DNA of 64,000 nucleotides from Novosphingobium barchaimii LL02 (GTDB taxonomy: Bacteria; Pseudomonadota; Alphaproteobacteria; Sphingomonadales; Sphingomonadaceae), in contig NZ_KQ130454.1 of NCBI RefSeq assembly GCF_001046635.1, positions 317,501 through 381,500 of the forward strand, read 5' to 3'. Position numbers and translations under genes: made by a program. Shown piece by piece: positions 25,124-34,104 of the stretch. Under the pieces are notes generated by a model, which saw only the letters and a list, made by a program, of their open reading frames with translations, did no database searches and was not told the origin of the DNA. Numbering within the stretch: position 1 is the stretch's first letter; every line of letters starts with the position of its first letter.

Positions 25124-25830
25124 CAGCGCTGCTCCAGCTGGCGGGTCAGCGCTGCATGGAGATGGTCGGCAAAGCGCTGGAGGCGGCTCTCGAAGCCGTT
25201 AACCCGGTGCGAGAACCGGTTGTAGGCGATCACCGCCGGAATGGCCGCGAACAGGCCGATGGCGGTGGCGAACAGCGCCTCCGAGATACCCGGAGCAACG
25301 ACGGCGAGCGAGGAATTCTGCTGCTGGCCGATGTCGAAGAAGCTCTTCATGATGCCCCAGACGGTGCCGAACAGACCCACGAACGGCGCCACGGAACCCA
25401 CGGTCGCCAGGAAGTTGAGGCGGTCGGACAGCTTGTCGGCTTCCTCGCCCACGGCCGCGTTCATGATCAGGGCGATGCGCTGGCGCGCGCCTTCAGCGTC
25501 GACGTTGACGCCCACGTTGCGGCGCCATTCACCAAGGCCCGCGCCTGCGACCTTGCCCATCGGCACATCGCCGCGGCGGCGTTCCTTCTGATAGGTTTCG
25601 AAGTTCTGGGCTTCCCAGAAGCCCTCCTCGTACTCGTTGCAGCGGCGCGAGGCCGAGCCCATGCGCAGGGTGAAGGTGATGATGATCGTCCACACCCAGA
25701 CGCTGGCGAGCACGAGGCCGGCCATGATCGCCTGAACCACGATGTCGGCATCGAGGAACAGCTTCACCGGGTTGAGACCGCCGGATTCCCCAGCGAAAGA
25801 AATGGTGGAGGCGAGCAGGTCGAGCGTCAT
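25123..25830 (-). CDS. tolQ: Tol-Pal system protein TolQ
   Basis: ExbB/TolQ-type inner-membrane motor subunit, 235 residues with three membrane segments (around 30-50, 140-160, 170-195). Seen: the cytoplasmic loop with ARQRIALIMN, then VGSVAPFVGLFGTVWGIMKS and SEALFATAIGLFAAIPAVIAYN, the channel-lining helices. Start chosen at ATG 25830, which overlaps the ybgC stop by ATGA. Confidence 0.94.
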   Translation of the reverse strand: MTLDLLASTISFAGESGGLNPVKLFLDADIVVQAIMAGLVLASVWVWTIIITFTLRMGSASRRCNEYEEGFWEAQNFETYQKERRRGDVPMGKVAGAGLGEWRRNVGVNVDAEGARQRIALIMNAAVGEEADKLSDRLNFLATVGSVAPFVGLFGTVWGIMKSFFDIGQQQNSSLAVVAPGISEALFATAIGLFAAIPAVIAYNRFSHRVNGFESRLQRFADHLHAALTRQLEQR

Positions 25831-26408
25831 TCTTGTCCTTCCCGGCCGGCTGTGCCGGATTGTGATACTGCGGCGGCTACGCCGGATTTCGAACTGTTTG
25901 CCGCCGCGCCGAGATCTGGCGCGGCTTCTGCGGATATTGGAACCAGCGAGGCGAAAGCGCGCTGCCACGCCTCGGGTTGCCTGCGCGGTCGTCCTTCAGG
26001 ACTGATGAACCCGACCTTTACCGTGGCCTCGCAAAGCCGGACGGAGCCGCGCCTTGCGACCTGCCGCAAGGTAGCTGAGACGCGGCCGATGGTTTCCGCC
26101 CACGTGTCGATCACCACCGCATCACCCAGCCTTGCAGAGGCAAGGTAGCGCAAGTTGGCCTCGGCAACGGCGTATAGCCCAAGGCCCGCATCGATCGCGC
26201 CGCGCTGGTCGACGCCGAGCATGTCCAGCAGGTCCGAACGGGCCCGCTCGAACCAGCCCAGATAGTTGGCGTGATAGACCACACCGCCCGCATCGGTGTC
26301 CTCGTAGAAAACGCGAAGGGCGTAGCGATGGATATCGCCCTCGATGACGCCGGTCTGCGGCGATGGGTCGCGCACGGGCGCGGAGCTTGAAGAGGGATTG
26401 TCCGTCAT
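25827..26408 (-). CDS. ybgC: Tol-Pal associated acyl-CoA thioesterase YbgC
   Basis: Hotdog-fold thioesterase, 193 residues. The catalytic block YEDTDAGGVVYHANYLGWFE is intact (Asp in the DTDAGG turn). A C-terminal extension of about 45 residues after the hotdog is Ala/Ser-rich and probably disordered. YbgC is regularly the first gene of tol-pal operons and acts on short or phospholipid-linked acyl groups; its link to Tol function is not settled. Start chosen at ATG 26408 for family length. Confidence 0.9.
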   Translation of the reverse strand: MTDNPSSSSAPVRDPSPQTGVIEGDIHRYALRVFYEDTDAGGVVYHANYLGWFERARSDLLDMLGVDQRGAIDAGLGLYAVAEANLRYLASARLGDAVVIDTWAETIGRVSATLRQVARRGSVRLCEATVKVGFISPEGRPRRQPEAWQRAFASLVPISAEAAPDLGAAANSSKSGVAAAVSQSGTAGREGQE

Positions 26409-26515
26409 GCCGGCCGGTTGTGTAACGGGGCCGGAGGCGACTTCAACCCCGAAGCCATGAGAACATGGCCTCGCAGGCTGAACCGACAGGTAAATTTTTC
26501 GTGATCGGGTGGATG

Positions 26516-26893
26516 TCAGTCCACGATCATCTGGAAGAATTCTCGACCGCCGAAGATGTGGACGTGCAGGTGAGGCACTTCCTGATGCCCGGCGCGGCCC
26601 ATGTTGACCATCAGGCGATAGCCCGGCCCGTCGAGTTCCAGCTGGCGCGTGACATTGCCTACCGCCCGCATGAACCCGGCGATCTCGGCATCTTCGGCCT
26701 TGGCGGTGAAATCGTCCCACGACACGTAGGGGCCCCTGGGTATCACCAGCACGTGAACCGGCGCCTGCGGGCGGATATCGTTGAAAGCCAGCGCGTGCTC
26801 ATCCTCGTAGACTTTCGAGCACGGCAATTCGTCGCGCAGGATCTTCGCGAAGATGTTGTTGGCGTCGTAGGGCAGGCGGGGATCGATGGGCAT
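26516..26893 (-). CDS. HIT-family nucleotide hydrolase
   Basis: Histidine-triad protein of 125 residues. The signature HLHVHIFGG is at the C-terminus, with ALAFNDIRPQAPVHVLVIP in the middle, as in Hint-type purine nucleoside phosphoramidases. GGAGAGAC lies 6 nt before ATG 26893, which sets the start. It follows hisE by 40 nt and closes the his operon; the same pairing of a HIT gene with hisE is seen in related bacteria as far as I recall. Confidence 0.92.
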   Translation of the reverse strand: MPIDPRLPYDANNIFAKILRDELPCSKVYEDEHALAFNDIRPQAPVHVLVIPRGPYVSWDDFTAKAEDAEIAGFMRAVGNVTRQLELDGPGYRLMVNMGRAGHQEVPHLHVHIFGGREFFQMIVD

Positions 26894-26933
26894 ATGTCTC
26901 TCCGGTGAGGTGCGGGCCGGGTGGATGCAGCTT

Positions 26934-27260
26934 TCAGTCCTTGGGGCGCGCGGCTTTCTCGGCGATGCCGGACGTACCCTCGCGCCGGTCCAGTTCGGCC
27001 ATGACATCGGCCAGCGGCACGTCTTTCGCGGCCAGAAGGACCATGAGGTGGAAAATCAGGTCCGCCGCCTCTCCCACCAGCGCTTCGCGGCTTTCGGTCA
27101 GCGCGGCGATCACCGTTTCGGTGGCCTCCTCGCCCAGCTTCTGGGCGATCTTGCCCGGGCCCTTGGCGTTGAGGCGGGCGACGTAGCTCGAATCGGGATC
27201 GGCGCTCAGGCGCTGGGCGATCGTGGCTTCGAGGCGCGCGAGGGTGTCGGGACTGCTCAT
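26934..27260 (-). CDS. hisE: Phosphoribosyl-ATP diphosphatase
   Basis: Second step of histidine synthesis: hydrolyses PR-ATP to PR-AMP. 108 residues of the MazG-like all-helical fold, with KIAQKLGEEATETVIAAL and GEAADLIFHLMVLL carrying the metal-binding acidic residues. Stand-alone HisE, so HisI must be encoded elsewhere. Start at ATG 27260, upstream of which the PEP-CTERM gene ends after 60 nt. Confidence 0.94.
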   Translation of the reverse strand: MSSPDTLARLEATIAQRLSADPDSSYVARLNAKGPGKIAQKLGEEATETVIAALTESREALVGEAADLIFHLMVLLAAKDVPLADVMAELDRREGTSGIAEKAARPKD

Positions 27261-27320
27261 GATGCGCCTGCCAATGCGGCCCGGCGCGGGCGCGGTCAAG
27301 CCGTCAGCGTAGCACAACGA

Positions 27321-27506
27321 TCAGTCTTCGCCCTCACCGTCGCCGCGCTTGGACGACAGTTTGCGGCCGATCGCGACGCCCGCGACGCCCATCGCCAGCA
27401 GGAACATGCTGCTGGGCTCGGGCAAGGGAATCCCGCCCGCCGCATAGGCTGGGCTGGACACCGCGAGAAGCGGGACGAGCGCTGGCAGGTATCTTAAGAT
27501 TTTCAC
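27321..27506 (-). CDS. Tiny PEP-CTERM sorting-domain protein
   Basis: 61 residues from a GTG at 27506 (AGGAACC 10 nt upstream); an ATG in the same frame further up would spoil the signal peptide. It consists of a signal peptide (VKILRYLPALVPLLAVSSPA, cleavage after AYA), six linker residues, PEP at 29-31, a hydrophobic helix (SSMFLLAMGVAGVAIG), a basic RKLSSKR and an acidic tail GDGEGED. Exosortases cut such tails and attach the protein to the surface. Here almost nothing would remain after sorting, so a structural, regulatory or decoy role is possible. It lies between hisE and hisF with 130 nt upstream for its own promoter. Confidence 0.75.
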   Translation of the reverse strand: MKILRYLPALVPLLAVSSPAYAAGGIPLPEPSSMFLLAMGVAGVAIGRKLSSKRGDGEGED

Positions 27507-27636
27507 CGAGAGGTTCCTGCGTGTCGAAATTGACGCCTGCCCCATCGGCCCATTACCGCATCGCAGCAAGTGCTGCCTCGCAAATGTCCCGATTAGAACC
27601 AGTCAACAATGGTAAATTGGCCCGTTAAGGCCATCG

Positions 27637-28398
27637 TCATCCTCGCGCGGGAAGACCTGCATCGCGCAGGGCCGCATGGGCCTGGCCGATCGAATGCTTG
27701 CCGAAATGGAAGATCGAGGCGGCCAGCACCGCGCTCGCATGGCCCTGGGTCACGCCGGCGACGAGATGGTCGAGATTGCCCACGCCGCCCGATGCGATCA
27801 CCGGCACCGAAACCGCATCGGCAATCGCGCGGGTCAGTTCAAGATCGTAGCCGTTCTGGGTCCCGTCGCCGTCCATCGAGGTGACCAGCAGTTCGCCCGC
27901 GCCGTATCCGGCCAGCTTCACCGCATGTTCCAGCGCGTCGATCCCGGTCGCCTTGCGGCCGCCGTGTGTGAATATCTCCCACCGGCCCGCAGCCACGCGG
28001 CGCGCGTCGACCGAGGCGACGATGCACTGCGAGCCGAACTTCTGCGCGATATCCGCCACCACCTCGGGGCGAGATACGGCGGCGGAATTCACCGCCACCT
28101 TGTCAGCGCCGGCCAGCAGAAGGGCGCGCGCGTCCTCGGCGGTGCGAACGCCGCCGCCCACGGTCAGCGGCATGAAGCAGACCTCGGCGGTGCGCTGCAC
28201 CACGTCGAGCAGGGTACCGCGCCCTTCGTGGCTGGCCGAAATGTCGAGGAAGCACAGCTCGTCAGCTCCGGCGGCGTCATAGGCGCGCGCCTGTTCCACC
28301 GGATCGCCGGCATCCTTGAGGTCGACGAAGTTGACGCCCTTGACCACGCGGCCATCGCGCACGTCGAGACAGGGGATGACACGGATGCGAACGGTCAT
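27637..28398 (-). CDS. hisF: Imidazole glycerol phosphate synthase subunit HisF
   Basis: Cyclase subunit that uses ammonia from HisH to form IGP and AICAR. 253 residues, complete TIM barrel: [20 protein letters not shown] at the start (first catalytic Asp), and [17 protein letters not shown] with the second. Its ATG is 4 nt after the stop of the two-helix protein gene. Confidence 0.96.
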   Translation of the reverse strand: MTVRIRVIPCLDVRDGRVVKGVNFVDLKDAGDPVEQARAYDAAGADELCFLDISASHEGRGTLLDVVQRTAEVCFMPLTVGGGVRTAEDARALLLAGADKVAVNSAAVSRPEVVADIAQKFGSQCIVASVDARRVAAGRWEIFTHGGRKATGIDALEHAVKLAGYGAGELLVTSMDGDGTQNGYDLELTRAIADAVSVPVIASGGVGNLDHLVAGVTQGHASAVLAASIFHFGKHSIGQAHAALRDAGLPARG

Positions 28399-28402
28399 TG
28401 CA

Positions 28403-28648
28403 TCACTCCACGGGCTTGAAGAACAGCAGGACCGCGAACACCGCCACGACGGCGCAGATCGCTACGTTGAAGGCGGTATAGGTCCAGAACTTGCGCGGAT
28501 CGTCGGCGCGGCGCGTTTCCATTGTGGAGCGGCGACGGCTGAACAGCATCAGCCGCGCCCTGCCCTCGCGGTAGTCGCGCCATGCCCAGATGACGCCCGG
28601 CACGAAGATCGCCAGCGCCAGTACGGCGATCAGGCGGTTGTCGTTCAC
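28403..28648 (-). CDS. Small two-helix membrane protein in the his operon
   Basis: 81 residues with two membrane segments, [18 protein letters not shown] (residues 6-23) and [18 protein letters not shown] (60-77), joined by a basic cytoplasmic loop ([17 protein letters not shown]). Its ATG overlaps the hisA stop by ATGA and its stop is 4 nt before hisF, so it is translated as part of the his operon. I do not recognise a function and no histidine-pathway role is evident. Confidence 0.75.
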   Translation of the reverse strand: MNDNRLIAVLALAIFVPGVIWAWRDYREGRARLMLFSRRRSTMETRRADDPRKFWTYTAFNVAICAVVAVFAVLLFFKPVE

Positions 28649-29376
28649 CCCTCGCGCTCGGCCATCTGGATCGCGGCGGCAAGGTCGAGACGCCCGTCGT
28701 AAAGCGCGCGGCCGGTGATGACGCCCTCGATGCCGTCCTTGGCATGAAGCGCGAGCAGGCGGATATCGTCGAGGCCCTTCACGCCGCCGCTCGCGATCAC
28801 CGGCATGTCGGTGCGGCGGGCAAGGTCGACGGTGGCGTCGATGTTGCAGCCCTTGAGCATGCCGTCGCGGCCGATGTCGGTGAACAGCAGGCTGGCGACG
28901 CCGGCATCCTCGAAGCGGCGGGCCATGTCGACGATCGAGACGTCGGACACTTCGGCCCAGCCCTCGGTCGCGACCATGCCGTCACGCGCATCCACGGCGA
29001 CGACGATGCCGTTCGGGAATTCCTTCGCCATGTCCTTGACGAACTGCGGGTCCTTCAGCGCAGCGGTGCCCATGACCACACGGCTGACGCCAAGGTCGAA
29101 CCAGCCGCCCACCGCCTCGGCGGTGCGGATGCCGCCGCCCAGCTGGACGTGGCCGGGGAACGCCTCGAGAATCGCCTCGACCGCCTCGCGGTTTTCCGCC
29201 CGGCCCGCGAACGAACCGTCGAGATCGACGACGTGGAGGAACTGCGAACCGGCCTCGGCGAACAGCATCGCCTGCGCCGCGGGATCGTCACCGTAGACGG
29301 TGGCGCGCGCCATATCGCCTTCGGCCAGACGCACGACCTGGCCCTGCTTGAGGTCGATGGCGGGAAATACGATCAT
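28645..29376 (-). CDS. hisA: ProFAR isomerase HisA
   Basis: Aldose-ketose isomerase of histidine synthesis (ProFAR to PRFAR). 243 residues, TIM barrel: MIVFPAIDLKQGQVVRLAEG with the catalytic Asp, QLGGGIRTAEAV, and FTDIGRDGMLKGCN with the second Asp. Start at ATG 29376. Upstream lies a 172-nt gap holding an inverted repeat, so hisA may sometimes be transcribed separately from hisH. Confidence 0.95.
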   Translation of the reverse strand: MIVFPAIDLKQGQVVRLAEGDMARATVYGDDPAAQAMLFAEAGSQFLHVVDLDGSFAGRAENREAVEAILEAFPGHVQLGGGIRTAEAVGGWFDLGVSRVVMGTAALKDPQFVKDMAKEFPNGIVVAVDARDGMVATEGWAEVSDVSIVDMARRFEDAGVASLLFTDIGRDGMLKGCNIDATVDLARRTDMPVIASGGVKGLDDIRLLALHAKDGIEGVITGRALYDGRLDLAAAIQMAEREG

Positions 29377-29399
29377 AGGATGGTCCGACCGGAATGGAT

Positions 29400-29493
29400 C
29401 CCGTCGTGCCCGCGCAGGCGGGACGTCCGCTTGTGGCAAGGCGGAACGGGAGAAGAAAGGAAGCGCTGTCCCTGCGGGCGCGGGGACGACGGG
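29400..29493. repeat. Palindromic repeat family E
   Basis: Inverted repeat with arms CCCGTCGTGCCCGCGCAGGC (29400) and GTCCCTGCGGGCGCGGGGAC then GACGGG (ending 29493), about 24 bp apart from a few mismatches, around a 43-nt loop. It sits between hisH and hisA inside the operon. Confidence 0.7.
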
Positions 29494-29548
29494 GTCTGCT
29501 TTTGCACGGGTCGCTGAAGCACGAGCGCCGGTCCTGCGAACATGTCCT

Positions 29549-30172
29549 TCATGGCTTCCACTCCAGGAACCGCGCGAGCAGCGAGAGGCCGTAGCCCTGG
29601 CTCTTTTCCGGGTGGAACTGCACGCCCACGACGTTGTCCTTGGCCACTGCAGCGACAAGGCCGCCGCCATGGTCGGTCATCGCCGCCACGCTCGCCCCGT
29701 CATCCGGCGCGAAGTGATAGGAGTGCAGGAAATAGGCCTCGCCCGGCTCGATCAGGCCGCTGGCGGGATCGTGGCGGCCCAGCCCCACATCGTTCCAGCC
29801 CATGTGCGGTATCTTGATTCGGGGATCGGTGCGCTCGATCTTCTGAACCTGCCCGTCGATCCAGCCCAGACCCTCGGTGACGCCGTGCTCAAGCCCCCGC
29901 GTGGCGAGCAGCTGCATGCCCACGCAGATGCCCAGGAACGGCGCGCCGCCCACCTGCACCCGCTCGGTCATCGCCTCGACCATGCCGGAAATGCCCCAGA
30001 GGCCCGCCGCGCAGGCCTTGAACGAGCCGACGCCAGGCAGGACGATACGGTCCGCAGCGCGCACCACGGATGGGTCGGCGGTGATCGCCACGTCTTCGGC
30101 GCCCGCCGCCCGCAGCGCATTGGCGACCGAGTGGAGGTTGCCCGCGCCGTAGTCGATCAGCGCCAGCGTCAT
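29549..30172 (-). CDS. hisH: Imidazole glycerol phosphate synthase subunit HisH
   Basis: Glutamine amidotransferase subunit that supplies ammonia to HisF. 207 residues; class I triad visible: Cys in LGICVGMQLLA, His and Glu in GVQFHPEKSQ. Its ATG overlaps the YciI stop by ATGA. Separated from hisA by the repeat-containing gap. Confidence 0.96.
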   Translation of the reverse strand: MTLALIDYGAGNLHSVANALRAAGAEDVAITADPSVVRAADRIVLPGVGSFKACAAGLWGISGMVEAMTERVQVGGAPFLGICVGMQLLATRGLEHGVTEGLGWIDGQVQKIERTDPRIKIPHMGWNDVGLGRHDPASGLIEPGEAYFLHSYHFAPDDGASVAAMTDHGGGLVAAVAKDNVVGVQFHPEKSQGYGLSLLARFLEWKP

Positions 30173-30462
30173 CCCGCCAGACCGGCGATGCTGTCATCCA
30201 GGAAACCGTGCGCCCATTCGATCACTTCGATCTCGGCCACGCCGCCCACGACGAACGGGTCCTGCGCGGCCAGTGCGGCCACCGCATCGCGGCTCTCGCC
30301 CTTCGCCAGCAGAATGCCGCCTTCACGCGGGACCTTGCGGCCCCAGCCCAGCAGATGTCCCGCCGCATGCTGTTCGCGCAGCCAGGCGACATGGTCTTCG
30401 AGCAGCGCATCCACCTTGTCGATCGGTGCAGTATAGGTGAGCGAAACGATGAAGCTGGCCAT
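30169..30462 (-). CDS. YciI-family protein
   Basis: 97-residue ferredoxin-like protein of the YciI family, with the conserved DHVAWLREQHAAGHLLGWGR segment (the histidine-aspartate pair) and a QDPFVVGGVAEIEVIEW end. Function in the family is poorly defined, some members being dehalogenase-like hydrolases. It overlaps both neighbours (TAATG with hisB, ATGA with hisH), so its dose is tied to HisB and HisH. Confidence 0.85.
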   Translation of the reverse strand: MASFIVSLTYTAPIDKVDALLEDHVAWLREQHAAGHLLGWGRKVPREGGILLAKGESRDAVAALAAQDPFVVGGVAEIEVIEWAHGFLDDSIAGLAG

Positions 30463-31064
30463 TACAGTGTCGCCTGTCCCAGAATGCCCTTGGTCGAGGG
30501 GATCGCCCCGCCCTTGCGCGGATCGAGTTCCACCGCTTGCCGCATGGCGCGCGCGAAACCCTTGAAGATGCCTTCGCAGATATGGTGGTTGTTGGTGCCG
30601 TAGAGCAGCTCGATATGCAGGGTGATGCCCACCGCCTGCGCGATCGAGTGGAACCAGTGCTCCACCATCTCGGTGTCGAATTCGCCCAGCTTGTCCTGCG
30701 TGAAGCCGGCCTTCCAGACCAGATAGGGACGGCCCGAAATGTCCAGCGACACGCGCGCCAGCGCCTCGTCCATGGGCGAGTGCACGTCGCCGTAGCGGCC
30801 GATTCCGGCCTTGTCGCCCATGGCCTGGGTGATGGCCTGGCCGATGGCGATGGCGCTGTCCTCGGTCGTGTGGTGCTGGTCGACGTGGAGGTCGCCCTTG
30901 ATGCGGCAGGTGATGTCGATCAGCGAATGGCGGCTGAACTGCTCGATCATGTGGTCGAGAAAGCCGATCCCGGTCGAGACCTGATAGGCCCCGGTTCCAT
31001 CGAGGTTAACCTCGACGAAGATGTCGGTTTCGTGCGTCTTGCGGGTGATCGAGGCTGTGCGCAT
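30462..31064 (-). CDS. hisB: Imidazoleglycerol-phosphate dehydratase
   Basis: Mn-dependent dehydratase of histidine synthesis, 200 residues, monofunctional. Seen: the metal-binding [16 protein letters not shown] and its internal duplicate [17 protein letters not shown], plus [14 protein letters not shown] at the start. Start chosen at ATG 31064 ([10 protein letters not shown]). First gene of the his operon; its promoter should lie in the 162 nt shared with sspB. Confidence 0.95.
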   Translation of the reverse strand: MRTASITRKTHETDIFVEVNLDGTGAYQVSTGIGFLDHMIEQFSRHSLIDITCRIKGDLHVDQHHTTEDSAIAIGQAITQAMGDKAGIGRYGDVHSPMDEALARVSLDISGRPYLVWKAGFTQDKLGEFDTEMVEHWFHSIAQAVGITLHIELLYGTNNHHICEGIFKGFARAMRQAVELDPRKGGAIPSTKGILGQATL

Positions 31065-31226
31065 GGCTGCGCCTATATACCCGTGCGTGTCAGAATCAAT
31101 CCGGTCGTCAATCGGGCCCGCGCCGGCCCCTTCAGTGGATTTTCCTTGGATAAACGATCGGGGAGGCGTAATTTCCCACTCGTAACGGGTTGACCACCCG
31201 ATGAACGATGCGCAGGTAGTGGCGCG

Positions 31227-31733
31227 ATGAACGATACCCCGCCAGACAGCATGATCCCCTATGACGAAATCGTGCAGGAAGCCCTGCGCGCCGTCGTCGG
31301 ACGTGTGCTGGGCCAGGTGGAGGCCGCCGGCGGCGTCCTTCCGGGCAGCCACCACTTCTACATCACCTTCAAGACCGGCGCTCCGGGTGTGAGCATTCCG
31401 GCGGACCTGCGGGCCCGCTTCCCGGACGAGATGACGATCGTTATGCAGAACAAGTTCTGGGATCTGGGCGTTTCCGACCGCGGTTTCACGGTCAGCCTCA
31501 GCTTCAACCAGATGCCTGCCAAGCTGGACATCCCGTTTTCCGCGATCACCGCCTTCGTCGATCCGGCGGTCGATTTCGGCCTCCAGTTCCAGGCGATGGA
31601 CGACGGCGAGCAGGACGATGACATGTCCGCCACTGCCGGCAACGACGAATCGGAACGCGACGTCGCCTCGCGCATTACTCCCAGTGAAGACGGCTCCAAC
31701 GTCGTCTCGGTCGATTTCGGCAAGAAAAAGTAA
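31227..31733 (+). CDS. sspB: ClpXP adaptor, SspB family
   Basis: Adaptor that hands ssrA-tagged and other substrates to ClpXP, 168 residues. The SspB fold ([20 protein letters not shown], then [17 protein letters not shown]) is followed by a disordered acidic linker and a C-terminal ClpX-docking tail [10 protein letters not shown]. This is the alphaproteobacterial SspB form. A nine-codon frame from ATG 31201 ends in an ATGA overlap with the sspB start. Confidence 0.92.
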   Translation: MNDTPPDSMIPYDEIVQEALRAVVGRVLGQVEAAGGVLPGSHHFYITFKTGAPGVSIPADLRARFPDEMTIVMQNKFWDLGVSDRGFTVSLSFNQMPAKLDIPFSAITAFVDPAVDFGLQFQAMDDGEQDDDMSATAGNDESERDVASRITPSEDGSNVVSVDFGKKK

Positions 31734-31765
31734 GGCGGACACCCCGCCCGAGGATTTACTGGGCG

Positions 31766-32200
31766 ATGGCTACCAAACTGAAAAAACAGGCGCTCAAGGC
31801 CGCAAGCGCGGTCAAGTCCGGTCCTGTCGGCCTTAAAAAGCTGGCGGACAATGGCGGCGAACTGCACGGGCCCAGCCCCAACCCCGCCACCAACCTGGTA
31901 ATCGCCGACATCGTCCTGCGCACCGGGACCACGCTGGCCCGCCGCGCGGTGGAACGCGGCGTGCTGGGCAGCAGCTATTCGCAGAGCAAGGCCAAGTCGA
32001 TTCTCAGGGGCCGGACGGTATCCGAAACCCTGCTCCACGGCGCCCTCGCCCGCGTGGCGTTAAGCTCGATCCCCGGCGCGATCGTGGTGGGCGGGGCGCT
32101 CGTCGCCAAGACCCTTTACGACCGAAGCCGCGCACGGCAGGCCCGCGCAGAGGGCGCCGCCGACCTTCACGAAATGGCGCAGGACGGCGTCGAGGACTGA
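31766..32200 (+). CDS. Conserved hypothetical protein
   Basis: 144 residues. The N-terminus is very basic ([13 protein letters not shown]), the middle has [21 protein letters not shown], and one hydrophobic stretch ([20 protein letters not shown]) near residue 105 could be a membrane helix. 32 nt after sspB and 87 nt before gmk on the same strand, so probably cotranscribed. No family assigned. Confidence 0.7.
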   Translation: MATKLKKQALKAASAVKSGPVGLKKLADNGGELHGPSPNPATNLVIADIVLRTGTTLARRAVERGVLGSSYSQSKAKSILRGRTVSETLLHGALARVALSSIPGAIVVGGALVAKTLYDRSRARQARAEGAADLHEMAQDGVED

Positions 32201-32287
32201 GGCGGCCGCATCCGCTCCGGCGGCAATTTTCCCCTGACCGGCCGCAAGCCACCTTGATTTGCGCGCTTTCCCCCGCCATCGGGGGCA

Positions 32288-32953
32288 ATGGTCCAGACCG
32301 ATCCCTCCCCGGCTTCCACCGGCACGCTGTCACGGCGCGGCCTGATGTTCATCATGTCCTCGCCGTCGGGCGCGGGCAAGACAACGATCTCGCGCATGAT
32401 GCTCGAACATGATCCGCACATCTGCAACTCGGTGTCCTGCACCACGCGCCCGCCGCGTCCCGGCGAGGTTGACGGCAAGGACTACCACTTCGTCACCCAG
32501 GAACAGTTCGACCGCATGGCGGAAGACGGCGATTTCCTGGAATGGGCGACCGTGTTCGGCCACAGCTACGCCACCCCCAAGGCGCAGGTCAAAGCCGGCC
32601 TGAAGGACGGGCAGGACTATCTGTTCGACATCGACTGGCAAGGCACCCAGCAGCTGTACCAGAAGCTGGAACGCGATGTTGTCCGCGTGTTCCTGCTGCC
32701 CCCCAGCATCGAGGAACTGCGCCGCCGCCTGACCGGGCGCGGCACCGACAGCGCCGAAGTCATCGCCGGGCGCATGGAGCGCGCGCGTTCCGAGATCAGC
32801 CACTGGGACGGCTACGACTACGTCGTGGTGAACGATGACATCACCAGCTGCTTCGAACAGGTGAAGAAAATCCTGGCCGCCGAACGCCTGCGCCGCGCCC
32901 GCCAGACCGGCCTCATCGGCTTCGTGCGCGAACTGATGCAGCCCGGGGATTGA
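32288..32953 (+). CDS. gmk: Guanylate kinase
   Basis: Phosphorylates GMP to GDP; 221 residues. P-loop SSPSGAGKTTISR, the GMP-binding SCTTRPPRPGEVDGKDYHFV, and VFLLPPSIEELRRRL in the lid are all present. Followed by repeat family A, which may end the transcript. Confidence 0.96.
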   Translation: MVQTDPSPASTGTLSRRGLMFIMSSPSGAGKTTISRMMLEHDPHICNSVSCTTRPPRPGEVDGKDYHFVTQEQFDRMAEDGDFLEWATVFGHSYATPKAQVKAGLKDGQDYLFDIDWQGTQQLYQKLERDVVRVFLLPPSIEELRRRLTGRGTDSAEVIAGRMERARSEISHWDGYDYVVVNDDITSCFEQVKKILAAERLRRARQTGLIGFVRELMQPGD

Positions 32954-32971
32954 CGGTGCAGGCGCTGCGGC

Positions 32972-33059
32972 GCCGGGGGCTTCGACAAGCTCAGCCTGCG
33001 GGGAATTTTAGGAACCAGCTTTCAAAACCGCTCAGGCTGAACTTGTCGAAGCCCCCGGC
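32972..33059. repeat. Palindromic repeat family A, inverted pair
   Basis: Two facing units: GCCGGGGGCTTCGACAAGCT on the left and ACTTGTCGAAGCCCCCGGC on the right, pairing over about 19 bp with a further AGCCTG/CAGGCT contact inside. Located 19 nt after the gmk stop, in the position of a terminator. Confidence 0.85.
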
Positions 33060-33154
33060 CGCGAACGCTGCCCTGATCCGACGATAGCCTTGCTCTGCGC
33101 CGCGTCTGCCTCTAGGCCGCGCCCCGACAAATAGCCCCATCCGGAGACCTTTCC

Positions 33155-33991
33155 ATGTCCGACCTCGCCGCCAAGATCGAAGCCGCGTTTGACGCGCGTG
33201 ACACCGTCACCCCCGCCAGCGACGATGTAAGGCTGATCGTCGACGAGGCGCTGGAACTGCTCGATTCGGGCGCGGCGCGCGTTGCCGAGCCGGACGGCCA
33301 GGGCGGCTGGAAGGTCAACCAGTGGCTCAAGAAGGCCGTGCTCCTCAGCTTCCGCCTCTCCGACAACGCCGTTGTGGACTACGGCGCCGCCGGCGCGCCT
33401 GCCTACGACAAGGTGCCGCTCAAGTTCGCCAGCTGGGATGAAGCCCGCTTCAAGGCCGCCGGCGTACGCGTGGTCCCCGGCGCGGTCGTGCGCCGCAGCG
33501 CCTACATCGCCAAGGGCGTGGTGCTGATGCCCAGCTTCGTGAACCTGGGCGCACACATCGGCGAAGGCACGATGATCGACACCTGGGCCACCGTCGGCTC
33601 CTGCGCACAGATCGGCAAGAACGTGCACATCTCGGGCGGCGCCGGCATCGGCGGCGTGCTGGAACCGCTGCAGGCCGGCCCGGTCGTGATCGAGGACGGC
33701 GCTTTCATCGGCGCGCGTTCGGAAGTGGCAGAAGGCGCGATTGTGGGTGAAGGCGCGGTGCTGTCGATGGGCGTGTTCATCGGCGCCTCGACCAAGGTCG
33801 TCGACCGCGCCACCGGCGAAATCCACATCGGCCGCGTGCCTCCGTTCTCGGTGGTCGTGCCCGGCGCGCTGCCCGGCAAGCCGCTGCCCGATGGCACCCC
33901 CGGCCCGTCGCTCTACTGCGCCGTGATCGTCAAGACCGTCGACGCGCAGACGCGCTCGAAGACCGGCATCAACGAGCTGCTCCGCGACTGA
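33155..33991 (+). CDS. dapD: 2,3,4,5-tetrahydropyridine-2,6-dicarboxylate N-succinyltransferase
   Basis: Lysine/diaminopimelate pathway enzyme, 278 residues. N-terminal helical domain, then a left-handed beta helix of hexapeptide repeats (for example [20 protein letters not shown] and [16 protein letters not shown]), and the C-terminal substrate-closing segment. Catalytic Asp and Glu blocks of DapD are present. Monocistronic between repeat A and the small-protein island. Confidence 0.95.
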   Translation: MSDLAAKIEAAFDARDTVTPASDDVRLIVDEALELLDSGAARVAEPDGQGGWKVNQWLKKAVLLSFRLSDNAVVDYGAAGAPAYDKVPLKFASWDEARFKAAGVRVVPGAVVRRSAYIAKGVVLMPSFVNLGAHIGEGTMIDTWATVGSCAQIGKNVHISGGAGIGGVLEPLQAGPVVIEDGAFIGARSEVAEGAIVGEGAVLSMGVFIGASTKVVDRATGEIHIGRVPPFSVVVPGALPGKPLPDGTPGPSLYCAVIVKTVDAQTRSKTGINELLRD

Positions 33992-34030
33992 TCTCGCACG
34001 ACCAACGCATACTTACGCGGGGCGGGTGGC

Positions 34031-34055
34031 GGAACGCTGCCCGCCTTGGCGTGTT
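34031..34055 (+). promoter_or_regulatory. Near-consensus EcfG-type promoter before first small membrane gene
   Basis: GGAAC at 34031-34035, then 16 nt, then TGTT, against the GGAAC-N16/17-CGTT consensus of the alphaproteobacterial general stress sigma factor. One mismatch in the -10 part. It ends 50 nt before the ATG of the downstream gene. Part of this region can also form a GCGGG/CCCGC hairpin. Confidence 0.4.
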
Positions 34056-34104
34056 GTTCGATGTAAAGGGCCCGCTTGAGGCCCGCAGCATTCGGAGACA
34101 GGCC

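Noticed and set aside
23729-25225. A 498-codon plus-strand frame rich in Gly, Leu and Arg
   Set aside because: Antisense of tolA and tolR; the Gly/Leu pattern mirrors the Pro-Lys repeats of TolA.
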